This document shows positions 13,146-23,614 of a DNA stretch of 64,000 bases, piece after piece. A program made the position numbers and the translations under genes. Origin of the DNA: Epiperipatus broadwayi. Its lineage: Eukaryota > Onychophora > Udeonychophora > Euonychophora > Peripatidae. Positions within the stretch are counted from its first letter, which is position 1; the number at the start of each line of letters is the position of its first letter. The DNA is taken from contig JAQFVV010000323.1 of the NCBI GenBank assembly GCA_028023455.1, positions 62,001 to 126,000 of the forward strand. Direction: 5' to 3'. Under the pieces are notes generated by a model. The model searched no databases. It saw only the letters and a program-made list of their open reading frames with translations, and had not been told where the DNA came from.

Positions 13146-13653
13146 AACCCCTAAGCATCACATGATAATCATTTCTCATGTTGCTCAAGCTGTTAAAACA
13201 AGATGTGTGTGTGTGTGTTTTGGCTTCTCCTTAAACAAAAAATCTCCAACAACCCTTTCCCCCCCCCCTCCTCCCCATAAATTTTTCCCTAAAAAAAAAA
13301 AAAAATCAAAAAAAAAAAAAAACACCCCCCCCCCCCCCCAACCCCCCCCCAACCCCCCCCATCCCCCCCCCCACCCCCCCCCACCCCCCCCACCACCCTT
13401 CACCCCCCCCCACCCCCCCCCTCCCCCCCCCCCCCCAAAACTCCCCATACTGTAGTGCCACTCAGTGCAAAAAGTTTGCATTAGATCCTAAGATCTAGGT
13501 GCAGTGCTCTCAGATCCAAGGCTCCTCACTGATGAAAGTCACAAGCAAAAAACTATTCTGGGGATATTGGATGACTATGCAAAAACCTTCTTGCCATCCA
13601 TTGATTACTCTGGCTTGCACTGAGTGGCACAAGTATATGGACAATTTTGCCTA
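13146..13653 (+). mobile_element. Family B retrozyme-like insertion with 13-bp target duplication
   Basis: The element interrupts an RTE relic and is bracketed by the identical 13-mer ATATAAAAAATTA at 13133-13145 and 13654-13666. Ends read AACCCCTAAGCATCAC and CAATTTTGCCTAA. Inside are the paired arms (GTGCCACTCAGTGCA / TGCACTGAGTGGCAC), a poly-C-rich block and a hammerhead at 13523-13564 with intact CTGATGA. That hammerhead has AAAA for GAAA and ATTC for AGTC, so it should be inactive. The clean duplication proves insertion of a discrete unit of about 508 bp, and a 13-bp length fits target-primed retrotransposition. Confidence 0.82.
13258..13437. repeat. Poly-C / poly-A low-complexity block
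   Basis: On the + strand, runs of 7-16 C are separated by single A or T bases, with two poly-A runs of about 15 near 13290-13321. The minus strand has many G-runs able to form G-quadruplexes. It sits inside the family B insertion and is absent from the other copies. The Pro-rich and Gly-rich frames across it are repeat artefacts. The block could be a true expansion or a sequencing/assembly fault. Confidence 0.9.
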
Positions 13654-14512
13654 AATATAAAAAATTATAATACTGAACTAGTTAGGAAAGCAATAGAAGT
13701 AAGTAAAAGTCTGAAGAGTGTAAAACAATATCTTGATATTGTTAGGAAACTTATATCTACAATAAGAAAAATAGATAAAACTATTACTAAAAAGAGAGAT
13801 GACATCATTAAATGTGTAGAAGAGTTCTATCAAGGATTATTTGGCAATAAAGAACAAGAAAAAAAAGTTCTACAACTAGTATATCTTCTTACCTTTAGAG
13901 TAAAAAGTACATATCTACTTATCAAATCAAATATATTTTTCTTTTTCACTGACTAATATTAAACAATTCTTCCTGTCATAGCAAAATAAAAGAGAATTAT
14001 CAAGTAGTAACCAATTGCATACTCAAAAAAAATGTATTCACTCACTGCATTTTCTTTTACTAACTTTTGATTTGATTGACAAGTTTTTATGATGACCGCA
14101 ATTTAATATTATCTATCATAAATGTAAAAAAAATAATAGTCATTCACAAACACATTCACACATTGAATTTCCTCAAAAAAGACACATCATATTTCAGTGA
14201 AGAACTATCAGGAATCTGTATAGAAGATCATTCTGTTTTTAAATCTTAAATGCAGAGCTAAAAGATAATAATTAACTACAGAGGATGAAGCATAGTTATG
14301 AGTATATCATTTTATTTTTTCAAGGAAGGATAAAGATAACATATTAATAGAAACTATAACATAAACTTTGAAGAGGATTTTCAAAAATTGCCTTGTTTAT
14401 TTCTTTATAGTCACAAAAAGAAATAGGTAGTCACCGTTGTAATAATAAAAAACTATTGTCCACAGTTCTTATAAAGACTATAACTTCAAAAAAGGGTTAT
14501 GTTTAATGGTAT

Positions 14513-14682
14513 TCATCATCATCATCATCAACCATTATTAATCCACTGCAGGATGAAGGTCTCTCCAAGTTTAATCCATCTTCTCCTATCTTTAGCTTCT
14601 GTTTTCCACAACACCCCTGCACATTTTCTTATTTCATCCATCCATCTCACATGTGGTCTCTTTCTGGGTCTTTTACAATCTA
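14513..14682 (-). pseudogene. RTE-type LINE, 5'-truncated 3' end
   Basis: On the minus strand this short copy reads KRPRK-like text, then WMDEIRKCAGVLWK, DRRRWIKLGETFILQWI, a stop and a (GAT)n tail, which is the 3' end of the RTE family. The frame is open over the WMDEIRK junction, showing that the break in the long copy at about 42245 is a private deletion. It lies in the intron before the 15189 mini-exon. I do not see it in the paralogous intron before 38616, so insertion after the module duplication is likely. Confidence 0.85.
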
Positions 14683-14805
14683 ATAAAAACTATAACGTTT
14701 GTGGAATAAATTCAAATATTCTTGTTTACTTTTAAAAAAATTATATTCTAGAACTAAAAATATTGAAGAAAATCAAGAAAATTAAATATGTATTAGTATT
14801 GCTGC

Positions 14806-15118
<313 letters not shown>

Positions 15119-15188
15119 TCATATAATAATGGCTTTTACTTTCAACACATTTATTAAAGTGTACATTCGTAATGTCAACTTTATTTAG

Positions 15189-15239
15189 ATTCGCAAAAAA
15201 GAATTACAACTACTACAGTTGCATCTACTACAGTTATAG
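15189..15239 (+). CDS. Mini-exon m1: Thr-rich linker (51 nt)
   Basis: Acceptor TTATTTAG before 15189 and donor ATAG|GTAAAC after 15239. Read in phase 1 the peptide is SQKRITTTTVASTTVI, flanked by split codons, with seven Thr of sixteen residues. That is the composition of an O-glycosylated spacer. Length is a multiple of three and the phase matches exons D1 and D2, so it can join them directly. The intron flanks resemble those of m2 and m3. Support comes from splice sites, phase and paralogy rather than length. Confidence 0.65.
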   Translation: MRKKELQLLQLHLLQL

Positions 15240-15460
15240 GTAAACAATTTTTATATATTTGGTGCTTAATTATAATATTCCTTAATTAAGTTTATTTAGC
15301 CTAACGTTTTAGTATATAAATATTATAAATTAAAGATTGTTTCTAGAATTAGAGTTTGAATTCCAGTATAAATATTTTTGTTATAATGTTTCGATTAGAA
15401 TGTAACTTTTATTTTTATTTTTAAATATATCAAATTTATTAAGTGCAAGCAAATAATATT

Positions 15461-15676
15461 ATAATAACATGAAAGGCTTAAACCTTCAAAACCTGCACCT
15501 TAAACATGTTAACGTACAGCCAATCAGATGTAATAATAACTGCAGTTGGACCTCTTAATTCTGAAACACAAGTCAAAACTATCAGAAAAAGATGGGACCC
15601 ATCTTACATCTGATTGGCTATACATTAGCATGTTTAAGGCGCAGGTTTTGAAGGTTTAAGCCTTTCACGTTATTAT
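15461..15676. repeat. MITE-like palindrome, ~72-bp arms
   Basis: The left arm (15461-15532) and right arm (15604-15676) are near-perfect reverse complements: AAGGCTTAAACCTTCAAAAC pairs with GTTTTGAAGGTTTAAGCCTT, and CAATCAGATGTAA with TTACATCTGATTG. The spacer is 71 bp. It sits between mini-exons m1 and m2 and has no counterpart by m3. Its compact size and long terminal inverted repeats are typical of miniature DNA transposons. The superfamily is not identified. Confidence 0.88.
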
Positions 15677-15730
15677 TTTTATTTTTAATACATTTATTGA
15701 AGTTTTTATTTGTTATGTTAATTTATTTAG

Positions 15731-15766
15731 ATTCCGAAAATGAAACTACATCTACTACAGTAACAA
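15731..15766 (+). CDS. Mini-exon m2: Thr-rich linker (36 nt)
   Basis: Acceptor ATTTATTTAG before 15731 and donor ACAA|GTAATC after 15766. In phase 1 the peptide is SENETTSTTVT. It shares the AT-TC start, the ACTACAGT block and intron flanks with m1 and m3. The final exon base is A where the others have G, so the junction codon differs but the phase is kept. It may be an alternatively used copy. Confidence 0.62.
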
Positions 15767-17902
15767 GTAATCAGTTATATATTTATTTAATGTTAATTTT
15801 AAGATTTCTTAATTACTAAGTTTAGTTAACTCAAAGTTTATACATATATTATAATGGTCAGTGCCCTATTTACCCATATCTGCCCAACCAAAATACCACT
15901 AGACTATTTGAACTTAAAAACATTTATAAAGTAGGCAGATGCTAACAGATGAGCTTCAATTTTTATTTGACCGATAATCCTAGTTGCTAGTTCATGGAGA
16001 AGCTGAGCTTTATAGTATAACATTTCAAACTTAAACTTTTTAATCATTGATAGAATTAATAAAGATAATAAAACAAATCACTGCCAATAATAATTAAGAC
16101 AAACATTTAGTATACACATATAATATCACAACAAATTTGAGGATTTAAATTTTTAACATTTATTATTAAGTAGATTTAATTTATATTTATCTAAAATTGC
16201 ACAAATATATAAATATTATATTTTAATATTATTTTCATATTTTGTTAAGCACATAATATACCACATAGAACACACATTCAAAAGACAAATCTTTCAATTC
16301 CAGATCAAAAGTTCATGTCCAATCGAATGTTAGTTTACTGATATACCAATGTGATTAACCTTTCAATTTAGCAGTACGACAGAGTTTCGACTTTTGACCA
16401 ATTTACCCTCTAGTTAATTTTTTCATATTATATGTTAAAATGTGTGTAAAATGGTATATTTTATAATAAATTTTCACTGAAAAATTTGCTGTAGAAGGCA
16501 GAAAATTAAAAATTTCCCAATCTTACAATAGACATAAGCACCACCCGGACATGTTGTAAAACATTCAGCATCTTATGACATTGTTTAAAGTAAATAGTTC
16601 CAATGACCAAAAACTTGCTTATCTGTTAATTTATTACAGTTTTAGATATTTTTTAAAATAATTTACACTATTTATTTGATATCTAGAAATATAAATTATT
16701 AATAACTTATTTTGACTTGAAATACTTTATTTTCAAAAAATATAATGTTATATTAGCAGTGAATTTAAGGATGACCTGAAGCAATTTACAAGCTTAGTTT
16801 CTACATCAGCAATCTATTTATATTTATGAGTCTGAAACTATTGCAATTTTGCAATAAATATTCAAAAATTTTAAACTTTTAAAGCATAATTCATTAGATA
16901 TAAGAAAAATAAATAATTATTTGTTTGGATGTTTAAAAGTAATAAGAATTATGAAATATTTTGTTGATTTTATAAACTGAAAATAATCGTTCTAGAAATG
17001 ATGATGTCTAAACTCTTTGTTTTGTTTACATTCTCTTTTTTTTAATATTTACAGAAACAAAATGTGAACATTTAAAATTTATTTCAGTAGTAAACAAAAA
17101 TATTTATGAAATGAAGTCAAATTTATTATTTTTAGATAAGTAATAATCATTTTATCATATTTTTATGTTGATGTGTGAAACAAAACACTGCAGAGTTTGA
17201 AAGGGTTAATGCAAAATGAAAATATTAGCATAACTAAAATCATAGTTACTGGAATTTACATCTGCAATCTGATATTATTAAAGAAACATAATGATCCTTA
17301 TTCATTACAAGAATGTGCATCTGTCTGCCAATGAAATCACCTGAATATATTTGGAAAAGAAATGCTCCATATCAGAGGGAGTGCAGTCCTTGCTGACTTA
17401 TAATTGCCATTTAGAGTGTAAGAAAAACAATCACATAGGAAATATCTCTACTACCATTTGCAATGTGATGGCTTTCATTTTAGGGCCATGCAGTCAATTA
17501 AGAAATATACCCTGAGTCATGGCCCAAGGGAATGAGAATCCAATGTGCCTTCCCAGATTACAATGACATGAAACATGCATACATACATCCATCCATCAGC
17601 ATTGATTCAACTAAATAATAAATAGCCCAAAATTAACCCTATTTAAACCAACATATGCAGTCATTTACACCAATCATTAAATTTATTAGTTTAAGTGAAT
17701 GAGGATAGAAATGATAAAGGCAAACATGTTATACATAAAAATATTTAATAAATAATTTACCATTTAATTAAATTGTTAGATAAGAAATTTTCTTCAGGAG
17801 AAATAACATTTAGGTTCAATAACTAAAAGTTCATATTTTTTCAAGTTAGATAATTAACAGTTCAAATCTCATTTTAAACTTCATACTTCCCTTTTATTTC
17901 AG
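15767..17902. other. Intronic AT-rich sequence
   Basis: The first roughly 100 bp resemble the intron starts after m1 and m3. The rest, including a mildly GC-richer block at 17300-17600, holds no recognised exon or repeat family. Confidence 0.5.
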
Positions 17903-17971
17903 GGAATTTTCTGGACAGCTGCAGATTTATTGAAAGCTATTTTTGCCATCATTTTTGCATTACACACTCAG
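17903..17971 (+). CDS. Possible Cys-rich mini-exon (69 nt), weak
   Basis: A good acceptor (CTTTTATTTCAG) precedes 17903 and a weak donor (TCAG|GTTAAT) follows 17971. In the phase used by all other exons the peptide is NFLDSCRFIESYFCHHFCITHS, with no stop, and both ends are phase 1. Four Cys in 22 residues would be unlike the neighbouring exons. Reading through the donor meets a stop at once. Chance cannot be excluded, and no paralogue is seen in the window. Confidence 0.22.
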
Positions 17972-19714
17972 GTTAATGATTTGTCCATTGTCGATTAGTG
18001 GATCTCTTCTTTTGGAGATAAATCTGTTTTTGTTATTCTTTGAGAACTGCTACGGTGGATACTACCTCAGTCAAAGCAACTGAGGGAATAAAGCCTATTG
18101 TGTGACCCCTACATCATGGAAGTCTGCAATAGAGTTACAAAAATATTTTTAATCAAATCAATTCCTAAAAGTAATATACTTTTTCATTTTATATTGTTTT
18201 GTATTTCTTATCACTAAATTCCAGGATCGATCTCTCATGGTTTAGCACAGTTCTCATTGGTGATGATGATTTTTCTCTCTGGACTGCGTGTTTGTATACA
18301 TCTTTATTGGTTAGTTTGCTTTTAGAATGGTAAAACCAATATTTTTCTTATCACTAGTAATTTTAATTTCTCTTATCTGACTTACAATCTGTTAAATGTT
18401 CCAAAGTCCTTTTTGCCATTACATTTCAATAGAAATTTATTTCCATCCTACTATAATTTAAAAATAGCTTTAAAAAAGAAAATAAATCAACAGTTTTCAT
18501 TATTTTTTTTACCTTCCTTAAAATAATCTTTTGTTTTTAGATTTTTAACTTTTCCTTATCACTTTTAACTTTAAATAATTATTTAATCAGTTTATCATCT
18601 GTGCATTTTTTTTTATATTTTCATTTGAGAAGTATGGGGATGACAAATATTGTCATCCCACAAATAATATAATGAATAAAATGAATATTAGCAGAGATAA
18701 CATTTAAGTTGAAAATAAATAAACAATTATAAACCTAATAATATCATCAACATTAAGCAAATTAACCGTCATCCTCATCCTTTGTGATTAAATTTTAAAA
18801 AGTTACATTATAAAATCTAAGCTTATTATTTTCTAGCCAATGCCTAAGTTAGGACATAATATAAACTTATTGGTTTTATGCAGTATATTGAAACGGAAAT
18901 CTCCAATCCCTTTCCGTTTCACCATCAAACCTAATGACACTCTCATCTGTGCTAAGTTCGAACCTATTTAAATGTTAATAAATTTAAAATTAGTTCATGT
19001 CTGTCTAAACAGCATTATATATTTACGTGCGAACCAACGCTATAATTAGATAGGATTAGTAAAATTATAGCGTCCTAAAATTATTTAATATTTCTAAAAA
19101 TGTTTATTATATTATTTAAGTTAAGAGTAAATTATTAATTTTGTTGTTTAATATTGTAATTTCGTATGTGGATATATAATCTGTGCTATATAGAAGAAAG
19201 ACATGATTTAAAATATGTAAAAGCCGTTATCTAAAAATACTATTAAATGTTTCTTTAAAATTGTTAAAAGATTTCTTGTTTTAAATATATTTCAGAGAAA
19301 AGTTTCTCGAAAATATATTTAAAAGCTATATCAAAATATATTTGTAAATTATTTTTAATAAATATGTTAAAAATGTTTTCGTTTTAAAAAAAAATGTTAA
19401 AAGGTTGTTTTTAAATAGAAAGAGTTTCTATGTAAGATTAAAAATAAAAGCTGGTCAAGTAATTAAAAGATTTTTGGTTGTAAACAAGTGTCATTAACGA
19501 CCACACCTGGAATTCGTAAAAAGTAAAACTAGTTAAAAATTTACTAATTAAAATCTCCTTAGATAAGATTTAAGTTATTTTAAAATCTAAATTGGACAAT
19601 TGTTTGCAATGAAAAATCTTAATTATAATAATAGCTTATGGAATGTTTCTAACATAAGTTATCTAAGATCTGAATTATAAATTGAAAAACACTTAATTAA
19701 ATTCCTGAGTTTAA
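17972..19714. other. No gene recognised; small perfect hairpin
   Basis: AT-rich sequence. At 18637-18659 a perfect hairpin (GGGATGACAA, loop ATA, TTGTCATCCC) stands out. Near 18892-18927 the inverted pair GAAACGGAAA / TTTCCGTTTC flanks a 14-base spacer. Neither has the U-run or context of a known signal. Confidence 0.45.
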
Positions 19715-20060
19715 TGAGTCTTGAGGCGGGAGATTCCGATAAGGAAAACATATAAATACTCTGTATTTTTTAACAAGAGGACAGCCATATTGTTAGTGAG
19801 AGTTGTAGCCAGTCTTCACAATTGTTAAAGTTTAACATGTCCGGCTAAAAGCGGGCATCTTGTTGCTGTTACTCCGCGGGAGAACGGGGTTTCTCTCGTC
19901 GAAATGCCTAAACCACCATCATGCCGATAGAAGAGACGAGCCTAACATAATGGGAAAGATGATGCCACCCAGTCAAACTAAACCAAACCAACAGCCAAGA
20001 ACTTGCAGATAAATCATACCGGTACCGTTTTATTTTTCAAACCGCAGAGCTCTGTGTAAT
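19715..20060. other. GC-richer island with TATA-like box, possible LTR or promoter
   Basis: The block holds many CG dinucleotides unlike its surroundings: GAGGCGGGAGATTCCG, then CATATAAATACTCTG (TATA-like at about 19750), then CTCCGCGGGAGAACGGGG and paired TCTCGTC / GACGAG. A TATA box followed at about 40-60 bp by structured GC-rich sequence would suit an LTR or a promoter, but no matching second LTR or downstream coding exon was found. Confidence 0.3.
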
Positions 20061-20859
20061 TCTGTGTAAATGTAAATAATATCTATATAAGTTAGCTAAC
20101 TTTCTTTTAAAATAATGATAAAGCTAAATGTAACCAAAACTTAAATCCATTTAATTAATATTTTAAATATGTCAATTGCTATCCAAAATTTCATGTTGTT
20201 AAAGTTTAAATAATCTGAGTAATTTATATTTTCCTCTCATTTAAAGTGCTTTATAAGTGTCTAATTTAAAGTTATATCACTGCGGTTGTGTCTATATTTC
20301 TTTGCTTATTTTATTTTAATGCTTATTATATTTTATATGCCAAAATTTCGAAACAGTGAGCACTTAATTTCATGTATATTTTAAGAAGATATTATTTGAA
20401 AATCTTCGTGTAATTTATTTATAGCGTCAACTTTCTGCGCTGTTTCGAAATCCTATTTTTTTATTTAAATGATTTAATATGTGAAATGTGGCTCTTTTGA
20501 TCAACCAGTTAAAAACTTAACCTTATAGTTTTATTTAGAATTAAATTTAGCCTTGATCATATTTATAAGTATATTTGACATTTAAATTCTTAAGTCCATA
20601 GAAATATACTTTCCCTCCTTAAATATTTATTATCTATAAGTAACGTAATAGATCGAACATGTCAAAGTACAGATGTAGTAATATTCCCTTTAGTTGCATA
20701 GACATTTATTATCAGGCTACGCAAGAGTTGGTCCCAATTTGATAGAGCTAATATGCTATTAACTCGTATTTCATAGTATGAAATATACCATTCTTTGCTT
20801 GGCGGATGTGATCTTATTTTATAAAAATATTCTCGTTTTGCTGCTATACGTAATATACG
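20061..20859. other. No gene recognised
   Basis: AT-rich sequence without supported exons or repeats. Confidence 0.45.
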
Positions 20860-21220
20860 TATCTTAAGATGGAGCCACGGCGTTGCCAGCACATCTTCTC
20901 TTATAGGGTAGAGCAGTAGCGAAGCCTGAGCCAAGGCCAGGTTAGCACGTAAGACCCCCGCCATTCCTGAACACAATGTTCCTTTTCACGCAGCATTGCG
21001 ATCGGTTACAGGGTACCGGCGTTTGTCGCAAGAACCCTGAAGTTATTTCATCCATCCGCAGAGCGACTTTTCCTATTATTGTTTACCTGTGCCATAGCGC
21101 ATTGGTAATATCTAATGCAGCCAACTCTCCCACCTTAACATAACGCTTTCAGCATTCTGAAATTTTCTCTCGAAAGCCATGTTCGATCGATCATTACTTG
21201 AGCTGGTTTATGCGCTCGTT
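20860..21220. other. GC-richer unique segment
   Basis: A locally GC-rich stretch (for example GGTACCGGCGTTTGTCGC and AGAGCGACTTTTCC) with several CG dinucleotides. A 104-codon minus-strand frame (20662-20976) covers part of it, but shows no motif I recognise and continues into AT-rich sequence. It may be an old repeat, a regulatory island or a relic gene. Confidence 0.3.
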
Positions 21221-22769
21221 ATTAAATTATATTGTATGTTTTAGTAAATGAATTCATGATCAAAGTTTAATATAATTATTTATATACCAGCCACAAATGT
21301 AATAGGATTTGGCTTATCGAGATTTATAGACATAACGTAGTGATTAATTATGTATTAATTGAAAAGCAACTCATAAGATGGGCACATGTCAAACCCATTT
21401 ATGAAAATTAAATGAAAGTATTTATCTAAAGCTATTTTGAATTGTATAAAAATTATTTATATAAAGCTATTTATAATTGTATATAAAAAGAGAATGTGTT
21501 CTCTTATCCACCCAATGTTTGTACATTCGACGCTGAAATGTGTAAAACTGATCAATTTCATGCCAATTGTAAATAAATATATAATTAATTTAATGTATTT
21601 CGTTCTCTGTCTCGTTATTGATTTAATTCAATCCAATTCTAATTATCCTTTATAGTCTATATATGTGAAAACTATGCATTAGGTTAAATTAAATTTAGTG
21701 ATATTTTAGTCAATTAAGAACCTTTCTTTTATTCATCAGAGTCTTATTGCTTCTCCGTGACCTATGTCGGCCGTGTGGAAAGAGGTATACTATGTGTAAT
21801 TTCAAGGTGGTCATTCGTAGGGTCTTGAGTCTTGGAATCCTGGCTTACGAGTTGAAGTGCGGTCGGACTCGGGATGTTACAGTCCTAGTCTGGTCAGCTT
21901 TGGTCTCTTTTGTTTGGATTCTGAATTCTGTTACGCGAATGTACAAACTTGACTGTTACAATATAATACACATGAAAAAATGCTGAAATCCAGATGTAAT
22001 ACTAATCATTATTAATAGTTGTGGCTAAGTATTTTGAGCACAATAGCTATCAATAAAATAATAATTACACTAAAGTGAGTGAATTTTAAATGTGATCTCT
22101 ATTTTTGTGCCCTACAGAAAACCATCTATAGATCCAAAGACAAACATATATTCTTACATATATATAAACTACCCTTTACTGACTAGCTCCGGATGCAGGA
22201 ACCCTAATGATTTGGATTGTGAACAAGAGAACATGCAAATATATAATACTTTAAGTCTATTTTAGTATTTAATAACATCAGTGGAATAACTTAAAACAAT
22301 GATAGATAAATTTATTAATGCGAAGTAATGTCAATAAACTTTAAATTAAATGTCTGTTAAGTACTCTATCAATACATCATTTTGACTTACAAATAATAAA
22401 AATATCTTATAACAAAATAATATAGAGATATATCCATATAAGATTGCATGACATAAAAACATATATAAACACATAGATGTGCTTGTATGATAATCCGAAA
22501 TATTTCAGTAATTATTTAGCTAATGAAAATTATCCTGTATGCAAGCTATAGTAAAATAAAGTTCATTATCAATAATATATTAGAAATTCTCAAGCAACAA
22601 ACATATAGCGTATGATAATATAGGATATTATTAGCTGCTAATTCTAATTATTTTATTCTATAAATAACATTTTAACACTCTTTAGTTGGAAAATTTTTTT
22701 TTGTCTTCTTTAAAATAAAGAAACTCTTCCTTTTTGAAAGCTCCCAGATAATAATAATTATTATTTTAT
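21221..22769. other. No gene recognised
   Basis: A GC-richer stretch at about 21750-21930 (79-codon + frame) has no recognisable motif. The rest is AT-rich. Confidence 0.4.
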
Positions 22770-23183
22770 AATCGACTTAATACGACCCACAACTCTCAGT
22801 GCCATCTTATATTGCTGACCCATCTGATCACACACATGTTGAAAAGATAAATAATCACCAATAAAAGCATTCTTGCTAAACCAGCACTCATCAGTTGGTC
22901 CAGATTACCATCTCCACACATATATACAATCAGTACTCAGTTTTATATTAAGATAGCCGATCTTCATATTTTAATGGACAGGCTTCAAACTACTCCAACC
23001 CACAAGACTTCCATTTCATTGAAAATTTGATGACAGAATGTTCAAAGCCCACATTAGTGCCAATGTTGTCTTCCTACCCATGTTAATGTTTAGTCATTCT
23101 GACCCCTCATGTACAGGAAAATAATCCATCTATACATACATTTGTGAAGAATGGGCAGATCTTTTACACACTATTTATATAAA
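22770..23183 (-). repeat. Family A hammerhead repeat, first unit of a tandem pair
   Basis: The unit shows in order ACCCACAACTCTCAGTGCC, ATATTGCTGACCCA (tRNA-like A box on the minus strand), the hammerhead (22858-22902), CATCTCCACACATATAT, AAGATAGCCGATCTTCATA and ACAGGCTTCAAAC. The same order recurs 458 bp further on in the next unit. On the minus strand the hammerhead core has intact CTGATGA and a good stem II, but the GAAA box reads GAAT and stem III is disturbed. Confidence 0.75.
22858..22902 (-). ncRNA. Hammerhead motif, family A, partly decayed
   Basis: On the minus strand: stem I half GGACCAA, CTGATGA, stem II GTGCT-GGTTT-AGCAA (the inner four pairs intact), then GAATGC and TTTTATTGGT. 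The second GAA box base set is broken (GAAT) and the palindromic stem III ATACGTAT is replaced by GCTTTTAT. The stem I partner TTGGT is kept. Confidence 0.5.
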
Positions 23184-23614
23184 TTAATACATAGTACAAG
23201 CATACACTTGCATTTATATATATATATGCGGGATTCGAACTCAGACTTTCACATGACCCACAACTCTCAGTTCCATATTATATTGCTGAGCCACATGATG
23301 AAAAGATAAATAATTACCAATATAGGTATTTCGTGCAAAACCAGCAGTCATCAGTTGGTCTAGATTACTATCCTCACACATATATAATCAGTGCTCAGCT
23401 TTATATTAAGATAGCCAATCTTCATAACTTAATGTGTGTTGGTTTAGCACGAAATACGTATATTGATGACTATTTATCTTTTCAACATGTGTGTGATTAG
23501 GTGGGTCAGCAATATAAGGTGGCATTGAGAATTGTGGGTCATGTGAAAGTCTGAGCTCGAATCCCACTTATATTACATATATAAATGCAGGTGTAAGCCT
23601 GTACTATGTATTAA
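23184..23614. repeat. Family A foldback with tRNA-like arms
   Basis: A 431-bp palindromic element. TTAATACATAGTACA at 23184 pairs with TGTACTATGTATTAA ending at 23614. Each arm carries a B-box-like GAGTTCGAATCCC sequence (right arm 23553-23565 as GAGCTCGAATCCC, left arm inverted at 23230-23242). Each arm also has an A-box-like TGGGTCAGCAATATAAGG about 50 bp earlier (right arm from 23502). Pol III-type boxes at this spacing suggest a tRNA-derived head. The right arm keeps GAAATACGTATATTG of the hammerhead but lacks CTGATGA. Confidence 0.75.
23316..23360 (-). ncRNA. Hammerhead motif, family A, core intact
   Basis: On the minus strand: stem I half GACCAA, CTGATGA, stem II with TGC/GCA pairs closed by a C-C mismatch, GAAA, stem III ATAC/CTAT (three pairs), cleavage base A after T, and stem I partner TTGGT. 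All invariant core bases remain. The family consensus stem III, ATACGTAT, is fully self-complementary, so pairing between two RNA copies is more plausible than a two-strand hairpin. That behaviour is known for dimeric hammerheads of retroelements. Confidence 0.65.

Larger units (their letters stand above)
12650..13860 (+). pseudogene. RTE-type LINE fragment, endonuclease end and ORF start, split by an insertion
   Basis: Broken frames give KYVFCDCNILNKFNTGSDH, the conserved C-terminal part of an AP-type endonuclease (GSDH motif). It is followed by a block matching the N-terminal part of the ORF at 40.34 kb (VDIPNLQKHSNEF). The match stops at 13145 inside the 'NDIRKYN' region and resumes at 13654 with KAIEVSKSLKSVKQYLDI and ITKKRDDIIKCVEEFYQ. 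The gap is exactly the family B element at 13146-13653. Many stops and frameshifts show it is dead. It shows that upstream endonuclease sequence exists in this LINE family even though the long copy lacks it. Confidence 0.8.

Noticed and set aside
13162-13481. Pro-rich and Gly-rich reading frames
   Set aside because: Both are readings of the same poly-C block on opposite strands.
20662-20976. 104-codon minus-strand frame
   Set aside because: No recognisable motif, runs into AT-rich sequence, and has no splice or paralogy support; noted only as part of a GC-richer island.
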